Part shown: in pieces, positions 13,855-18,063 of the stretch | How positions within the stretch are numbered: position 1 is the first letter of the stretch | Layout: the number at the start of each line of letters is the position of its first letter | Assembly (NCBI GenBank): GCA_927910885.1 | Contig: CAKMOD010000035.1 | Location: 1 to 18,063 of the forward strand | From: an uncultured Prevotella sp. | GTDB taxonomy: Bacteria > Bacteroidota > Bacteroidia > Bacteroidales > Bacteroidaceae | Length of the DNA stretch: 18,063 nt | Direction: 5' to 3' | The notes under the pieces: generated by a model | The model's database searches: none | The model's input: the letters and a program-made list of their open reading frames with translations, nothing else | What the model was told of the DNA's origin: nothing | Made by a program: the position numbers and the translations under genes

Positions 13855-15213
13855 CTAAGCCCTTTTCATTTTCATAATTTCTCCTTTAAACTGCTGTTCT
13901 TCTCCTCGAAGTTCCAAAAACCATAGTTCGCAAATTGCTTTTATATCGGCATGAGAAATCGCAAACAGCATATCCAAGTCATCTTCACTCTCTATTATTT
14001 CTGTTATCTGCTGCTTCTCCCTGTCTTTTTTCAGACAGTCACCTATAATATCATGATATACAACCAGCATGCAGGTCTGACGTATCTCTTCATCTGAGAG
14101 ATTTTCTATTTCTTCTACAAGAATACGTTCCAACATCGGTATGGCATCAGCTGGATGATCTAAATAAGGTCTTTCCATTGTCTCTTCGCACCATTTATTT
14201 TTCGGACCTTTCCCTATGTCATGAAGATATGCGGCTAATGATAGAGTGTTCTTTCTTTCATCAGATGCACTCTTGTAGTAAGCTAACTTCCTTATCTCAT
14301 TTACAACCTTCTTCGTGTGTTCGTCTACCGTATCATTATGCGGTGGATAACTTTGCTGCAACCCCATAACTTCTTTTAGTTCTGGAAGAAGTGAGAAATC
14401 TTTATCAATCGCATCTACAAGTTCCTTTATTGATTTATACGGATACGTTTCTTTCTTTTCTTGCCTTGCAGACTTAATATCATTAATCAATTTGCGATAC
14501 TCACAACGAAGAAGTAAGGGACCGTGAACTAAAGTCTCATACTTTCGATCAGTGAAAAAAAACTTTGTATAATAAAAACTATATTTTTTTATTTTGTCAT
14601 CAAAAAGAAGTAATATATCTGGATTTTTTACCCCATTATTCTTGAATATTTTCTCTACTTTTTCCTTAACGTATTTATTATAGACAACAATTGCATCCAC
14701 CTCTTTTATTCCTACACGATTGTGTATCAAGGCTTCTGCCATTTTCTTATGTTTGTCCTTATCAGTAGACGCACCCCACTTGTTGCTTTTAATCAGATTC
14801 CAATCTAATTTATCCAAATCCTTCACATCATCATAAAATGTTGGAAGCACATTTGTATTTGCAGAGGCATCCGTAAAAATAGCATCATTTTTGTCCAAGC
14901 GGTCTATTTTCACGCACAGGTAAATTATGAGTGGTTGGTCCACATTCTTTTCATTTAACTTCTTCAAGAGCATCGGATTGATTGAAGAGAAGTAGAACGG
15001 TACGTAGTCGTGCACACATCCTCCTGGTCCAACGGGTACTTTCATCGTTGCCCGTCGATTCTGGATGTTCGTGTTAGCGATGTTTCTATGTGTTATTCCA
15101 TTCTTGTTTTTTATGTTTGTACACAACAAATCATTCTTGATTATTGAGTCAAGGTTGCGTATATCTGTGAAATGAAATATATAATTATTCTTATAGTTAT
15201 TTGCTATTGCCAT
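13855..15213 (-). CDS. DarT domain fused to GlnD/CCA-type HD phosphohydrolase domain
   Basis: 452 codons. Residues 1-225 are a DarT-like ADP-ribosyltransferase: YIFHFTDIRNL (His14), NIQNRRATMKVP (Arg53/Arg54 as candidate catalytic Arg), HDYVPFYFSSINPML, FTDASAN, and MAEALI (Glu160 at the catalytic position). The usual PRSPML is SSINPML here. After a linker (about 225-275) comes an HD domain: FSLLPELKEVMGLQQ, TVDEHT (His299), LHDIGKG (His331-Asp332), VVYHD (His387) and SHADIKA (His421, Asp423). This is the pattern of GlnD and CCA-adding enzyme HD domains. It is the first gene of the operon, 2 nt before darT. The ART domain probably targets nucleic acid. The HD substrate is unknown: a nucleotide, an ADP-ribose product or a DNA end are possible. 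AT-rich, consistent with transfer. Confidence 0.85.
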   Translation of the reverse strand: MAIANNYKNNYIFHFTDIRNLDSIIKNDLLCTNIKNKNGITHRNIANTNIQNRRATMKVPVGPGGCVHDYVPFYFSSINPMLLKKLNEKNVDQPLIIYLCVKIDRLDKNDAIFTDASANTNVLPTFYDDVKDLDKLDWNLIKSNKWGASTDKDKHKKMAEALIHNRVGIKEVDAIVVYNKYVKEKVEKIFKNNGVKNPDILLLFDDKIKKYSFYYTKFFFTDRKYETLVHGPLLLRCEYRKLINDIKSARQEKKETYPYKSIKELVDAIDKDFSLLPELKEVMGLQQSYPPHNDTVDEHTKKVVNEIRKLAYYKSASDERKNTLSLAAYLHDIGKGPKNKWCEETMERPYLDHPADAIPMLERILVEEIENLSDEEIRQTCMLVVYHDIIGDCLKKDREKQQITEIIESEDDLDMLFAISHADIKAICELWFLELRGEEQQFKGEIMKMKRA

Positions 15214-15245
15214 TGTTATTCATGTTAAATATAATGCTCTGTTTG

Positions 15246-15253
15246 CAAAAATA
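15246..15253 (-). promoter_or_regulatory. Possible -7 box of the darT-HD operon
   Basis: TATTTTTG on the minus strand fits TAnnTTTG, about 33 nt upstream of the start at 15213. No good TTTG is found 19-20 nt further upstream, so the assignment is weak. Confidence 0.35.
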
Positions 15254-15404
15254 GTATTTTGTTATCACATATATAATGTTTTATTCAAATCATTATTTAT
15301 CTTTAACGATTGATGTAGAATTGTTTGTCAAGTTATACTGTCCAGTCAAGGAATTAGAAAAGAAGTGATTTGTGCTTTTTGCAAAACTTTATAATATGGA
15401 TATC

Positions 15405-15876
15405 TCACCTTTCACACCCCTCAATTATTCCTACGATGGCATCATAATCTTCGGTGGTGATGCCGAAGGCGTTGCGGTCGTTGTTAGGGCGTTGGTGGGT
15501 GAGGTAAGTGTTGTTGTTACTTCCGCCGATGGTTGTGTTGATTTGGTTCATGGGGATGTTTAGCTTTCGGAGCTTTATGAAGAGGGCGATGATGTTGAGT
15601 GCCATCTTGCGGTTTATGCCCCAGCTGTTGCTGTTGGGTTTAATCATTTCGAAGCGGGAGAGGAGGGCGTCGTCGCTGCAGATGGTCTCGAAACATTGCG
15701 TTAGGTCGTCGTAGTCGGGTTTATTCAGTAGCTTTTTTAGTCCTTGTGTGTTGGTCAGGACTTTTGTTAGGACGGCTTTCTGGCGTGCTTCCTTCTGTAG
15801 GGCAGGGGAGTCGGTGTCGTCTGTGTCGGCAAGGGGATTGTGGGGTTCGATGACGATTTTCTCTCCGTAAACATTT
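15405..15876 (-). pseudogene. Out-of-frame 3' half of the second gene of the unknown module
   Basis: The +1 frame from about 15876 reads VYGEKIVIEPHNPLADTDDT and continues open, with normal-looking composition, through a helical region (QKAVLTKVLTNTQGLKKLLN) and WGINRKMALNIIALFIKLRK to a TGA at 15405. Joining it to the upstream frame needs one base removed near the A3/A4 runs at 15874-15881. The joined product would be 311 residues, similar in size to its partner. No family recognised. Confidence 0.65.
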
Positions 15877-16341
15877 CTTTTCTTGCAAGAAGAGGTTGAC
15901 GTATCGGTTGAAAGCGTTATCCCCGATTTCGTCCATTATAGTCTTTAAGATACCGTCGTTCTCGCTCTCTGGGTCCTGCTCGTGTCCTGGTTCGATGTAG
16001 TTAAGGCTTCTCGTGGCGGTCACGGTCATGATGAGCTGGGCTGAAGCTTCTGCCTCAGCCCTTGTGCGGGTGGTGGTGTGCCTTCCTTGCTTGATGGTTT
16101 CGCAGTCTTTTATCAGCGTGGTATAGATGAAGGTGACTTCATCTAACTTGTTGCTCCCTGCTTTTTTGAGTTCATCAATGCAGCGTGTGCTCGTCTGCCA
16201 GATGTCCATTGCTGAGAGTTCTCCTGCCTCTCTTTGTAGGCGGTTCAGTGGCGATGCCCACTGCTTGAAGATTGACGCTTCAGGCGAGTTCAGCACTTGC
16301 GTTCTATAGATTTCGCTGTCACGGTCTGTCAGAATCTCCAT
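15721..16341 (-). CDS. Second gene of unknown two-gene module (frameshifted)
   Basis: 206 codons as read. Residues 1-155 look natural: mainly helical, with DIWQTSTRCIDELKKAG, TFIYTTLIKDCETIKQG and AEAEASAQLIMTVTATRSLN. From about residue 156 the reading becomes Arg/Pro/His-rich (RRENRHRTPQSPCRHRRHRL), typical of a wrong frame, while the +1 frame is open to 15405 with ordinary composition. The start ATG lies inside the end of the 315-codon gene (23-nt overlap), so translation of the two is probably coupled. I do not recognise a domain. By inference the two proteins act together. The lesion means either a pseudogene or a base-call error. Confidence 0.7.
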   Translation of the reverse strand: MEILTDRDSEIYRTQVLNSPEASIFKQWASPLNRLQREAGELSAMDIWQTSTRCIDELKKAGSNKLDEVTFIYTTLIKDCETIKQGRHTTTRTRAEAEASAQLIMTVTATRSLNYIEPGHEQDPESENDGILKTIMDEIGDNAFNRYVNLFLQEKKCLRRENRHRTPQSPCRHRRHRLPCPTEGSTPESRPNKSPDQHTRTKKATE

Positions 16342-17266
16342 TTTTCAGTACGTGTTTCTCAATTTCGTTTGTGAATATTGCGAGATGGTCTTTCGGAAAG
16401 AGGTGTGGGTTGTCGGGACTCATGTTGGTGAAGGTAGCATCTTTGAAATTAATGTATCTGTAGCTGTCCTTTCCAACACTTATTTTGCGCCTGCTGCCGG
16501 TGGGCGTCAAACTGATTGAGCCTTCGCCACCGATGTCGCTTGCCGCTTCTACGATTTCCTTTGTCCACTGGTCTTCAGGGTCTAACTTTACGCATTTTCC
16601 TGCCCCTGCATCGGAAGCAAGTGTCAGTGCACCTTCAGTGCTCTTACGGAGTCCTTGTATGAACTCGAATCGCTTGGCAAGGCGTTCGAGGTTGGGCTTT
16701 GGCCATGTGAATTCTACCTTTCGAAAGCCACTTGGATAACTCTTCTTGTCCTGTACAATATTCCAGAATCGGGATGAGTTGTAGAGGTTTTTGAGGCTCA
16801 GTTTGAGCGAGAAACGTCGTTGCATAACGTGTGAGAGCGTTCTTTCGACGATGTTTTCGATGGTTTTGAGCGACTGGAAGGCGGAGGTTGAATTCTCAAT
16901 TGCAATTGCCTGTACGCCAGGACGATTGTCGATGATGATGATGCAACTGCGATAGTCGTCGAAGGGAATCGACTTGAAGTTTTCATCGTGTCGTGTGCCA
17001 CGGCAGTTCTTGAGAATTCTCAGCACGTAGACGCCTTCTTCTTTGAATGGCTCGAGGAGGAAGTGGTGGAGATACTGCGTACCTCTTGCGTTTGTGAAGT
17101 GAATGCGCTGTGTCTTGGTATAGTCGTCAACAAGCACGTCGTCAAAACACGCCTGTCGTCGGGCAAAGTTTTCTTCTACTTCTTGCAGTCGTTCTTTGTC
17201 GTTAAAAATGTCGTCAGTGTCGATGCACTTCTCAAACATGTAGTTGTAAAGGGCAAAAAATTTCAT
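16319..17266 (-). CDS. First gene of unknown two-gene module, 315 residues
   Basis: No named family recognised. The N-terminus (MKFFALYNYMFEKC) and an acidic helix are followed by FTNARGTQYLHHFLLEPFKE and GVYVLRILKNCRG, then a beta-rich core with YRSCIIIIDNRPGVQAIAIE and a helical stretch with VERTLSHVMQRRFSLKLSLK. A C-terminal half with LTLASDAGAGKCVKL and RYINFKDATFTN follows. No signal peptide, membrane segment or Walker motif is present. The arrangement of an IIIIDN..GVQAIAIE strand pair before a long helix recalls several poorly characterised two-gene defence or phage-response proteins, but this is only an impression. It overlaps the next gene by 23 nt. Palindromes 45-75 nt upstream may be operator sites. 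Confidence 0.75.
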   Translation of the reverse strand: MKFFALYNYMFEKCIDTDDIFNDKERLQEVEENFARRQACFDDVLVDDYTKTQRIHFTNARGTQYLHHFLLEPFKEEGVYVLRILKNCRGTRHDENFKSIPFDDYRSCIIIIDNRPGVQAIAIENSTSAFQSLKTIENIVERTLSHVMQRRFSLKLSLKNLYNSSRFWNIVQDKKSYPSGFRKVEFTWPKPNLERLAKRFEFIQGLRKSTEGALTLASDAGAGKCVKLDPEDQWTKEIVEAASDIGGEGSISLTPTGSRRKISVGKDSYRYINFKDATFTNMSPDNPHLFPKDHLAIFTNEIEKHVLKNGDSDRP

Positions 17267-17310
17267 TTCCGTTATGTCGTATTTTTTGGTTTTCAGTAAA
17301 GATATTAGTT

Positions 17311-17340
17311 CTGTTATGAACAGTTTTTACAGTTCTGTAA
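17311..17340. promoter_or_regulatory. Pair of palindromes upstream of the unknown two-gene module
   Basis: CTGTTATGAACAG (17311-17323) and TTACAGTTCTGTAA (17327-17340) are adjacent inverted repeats, 45-75 nt upstream of the 315-codon gene start. This is a plausible operator location, but no regulator gene is adjacent. Confidence 0.4.
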
Positions 17341-17876
17341 ATCGTCAGACAATAGTTACGGCTGTGCTTTTCTCTGATGACTTCTCAGGATTGCATCTGC
17401 AAACTTACAAATAAATATTTACAAATTGTTAATAAAAAGAGAGAAAAATCACAATCACGTAATCACGCAGTCATATTAAGGACCTTCGTGTTTTTACTGC
17501 TATCAGAACAAATCATTATATATTATTATTTATTAATAAGGTATTATATTATATGTAATCCATTTCTTTTTACGTTGCAATTCCTTGTTATGATTTTATG
17601 ATTTATGATTGGTGTGATTATTTTTTCTGCAATATGTGTAATGCCCCCGCACCCCTCTTTGTTATCTCGTCTTTTTTAGTTGTCGCGAAGGTAGATAGGC
17701 GGGGGCGCCTCTTTGTGGTAAGTTCACACTCTGTAAACACTCTGTAAACTAATTTGTTACAAGGTAAGATGCAGAACTTGTAGTCGGCATAGCTCGAAAA
17801 ATGCTGGTTTTTTAGGTAATCATGGGTAACTTTGCAAAAGAAAAAAGCAAAACAGCCAAACAACAACACAACAAAG

Positions 17877-17945
17877 CAACAACAACTGGCCCCTCCCCCT
17901 TGCCCCTCCCCCAGAGGGAGGGGAGTGAATAGCGAGATACCCCTA
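17877..17945 (-). repeat. 69-bp GC-rich dispersed repeat, copy 2 (inverted)
   Basis: Reverse complement of the element at 4881-4949. On the minus strand it begins TAGGGGTATCTCGCTATTC and runs through ACTCCCCTCCCTCTGGGGGA to CCAGTTGTTGTTG. The copies differ at a handful of positions. Confidence 0.75.
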
Positions 17946-17959
17946 TCGGGATGATAGCA

Positions 17960-18003
17960 GTTCTTAAACGCAAAGATTAGCGTTCTTAAAACGCAAAGAT
18001 TAG
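17960..18003. repeat. 22-bp direct repeat, two copies
   Basis: GTTCTTAAACGCAAAGATTA then GC at 17960-17981, and GTTCTTAAAACGCAAAGATT then AG at 17982-18003. Confidence 0.7.
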
Positions 18004-18063
18004 TTCTCTCAAATTTATAGTATAGCGTTAGTAAATGATTATTTCAAAGTTCAATCTTAAATC

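Larger units (their letters stand above)
17267..18063. other. Gene-free right edge
   Basis: No convincing gene. It holds operator-like palindromes (17311-17340), an inverted repeat GCCCCCGC (17643-17650) / GCGGGGGC (17699-17706), a short direct repeat ACTCTGTAAAC around 17730-17752, the inverted copy of the 69-bp repeat (17877-17945) and a 22-bp duplication (17960-18003). Confidence 0.6.

Noticed and set aside
17618..17869. 83-codon minus-strand frame at the right edge
   Set aside because: It runs through an inverted repeat and low-complexity sequence, with no plausible start signal or domain.

Overview
The window looks like chromosomal DNA from a Bacteroidales bacterium, most probably Prevotella or a close relative. 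The evidence is the promoter style (TTG/TTTG, 19-20 nt, then TAnnTTTG, seen upstream of several genes), weak Shine-Dalgarno sites, Bacteroidetes-type proteins (BT4734/DUF3987 primase-helicase, DUF5675) and scattered palindromes of the CTCCCCTCCCTTCGG type. No rRNA, tRNA, CRISPR array, integrase or transposase was seen.

Layout. 1-534: gene-free, with two families of tandem repeats. 535-1427 (minus): a three-gene envelope operon (YtxH, holin-X/YqjE-like membrane protein, small basic protein) behind a clear promoter. 1660-3805 (plus): a housekeeping run of SPOR lipoprotein, ruvX, def and an exported TPR protein, with very tight spacing. 3806-5000: AT-rich, holding one orphan 91-codon gene (minus) with its own consensus promoter, flanked by two related terminator-like hairpins. 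5001-6950 (minus): thrS with a consensus promoter. 7167-11390 (minus): an accessory block of a DUF5675 protein, a BT4734-type primase/DUF3987 helicase-like protein, and small proteins including an OB-fold-like one. It resembles a domesticated replication module. 11685-12138: gene-free, with a 22-bp tandem array (7-8 copies) and a terminator. 12139-15213 (minus): a DarTG-type DNA ADP-ribosylation operon. 15405-17266 (minus): a two-gene module of unknown function. 17267-18063: gene-free, with palindromes and an inverted copy of a repeat that also lies near thrS.

The most interesting part is the DarTG locus. It has three genes in the order darT-HD, darT, darG. The first encodes an apparently intact DarT ADP-ribosyltransferase domain fused to a GlnD/CCA-type HD phosphohydrolase domain; the second is a stand-alone DarT; the third is the macrodomain antitoxin DarG. 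I know of no description of the DarT-HD fusion. DarG as read here carries three single-base changes in homopolymers. Two compensate each other but put the GGLDW ADP-ribose-binding loop out of frame, and the third cuts off the last ~50 residues. The neighbouring two-gene module carries a similar single-base frameshift, while thrS and the 771-codon gene are intact. Either this stretch has base-call errors, or the antitoxin really is broken or switchable while both toxins remain open.
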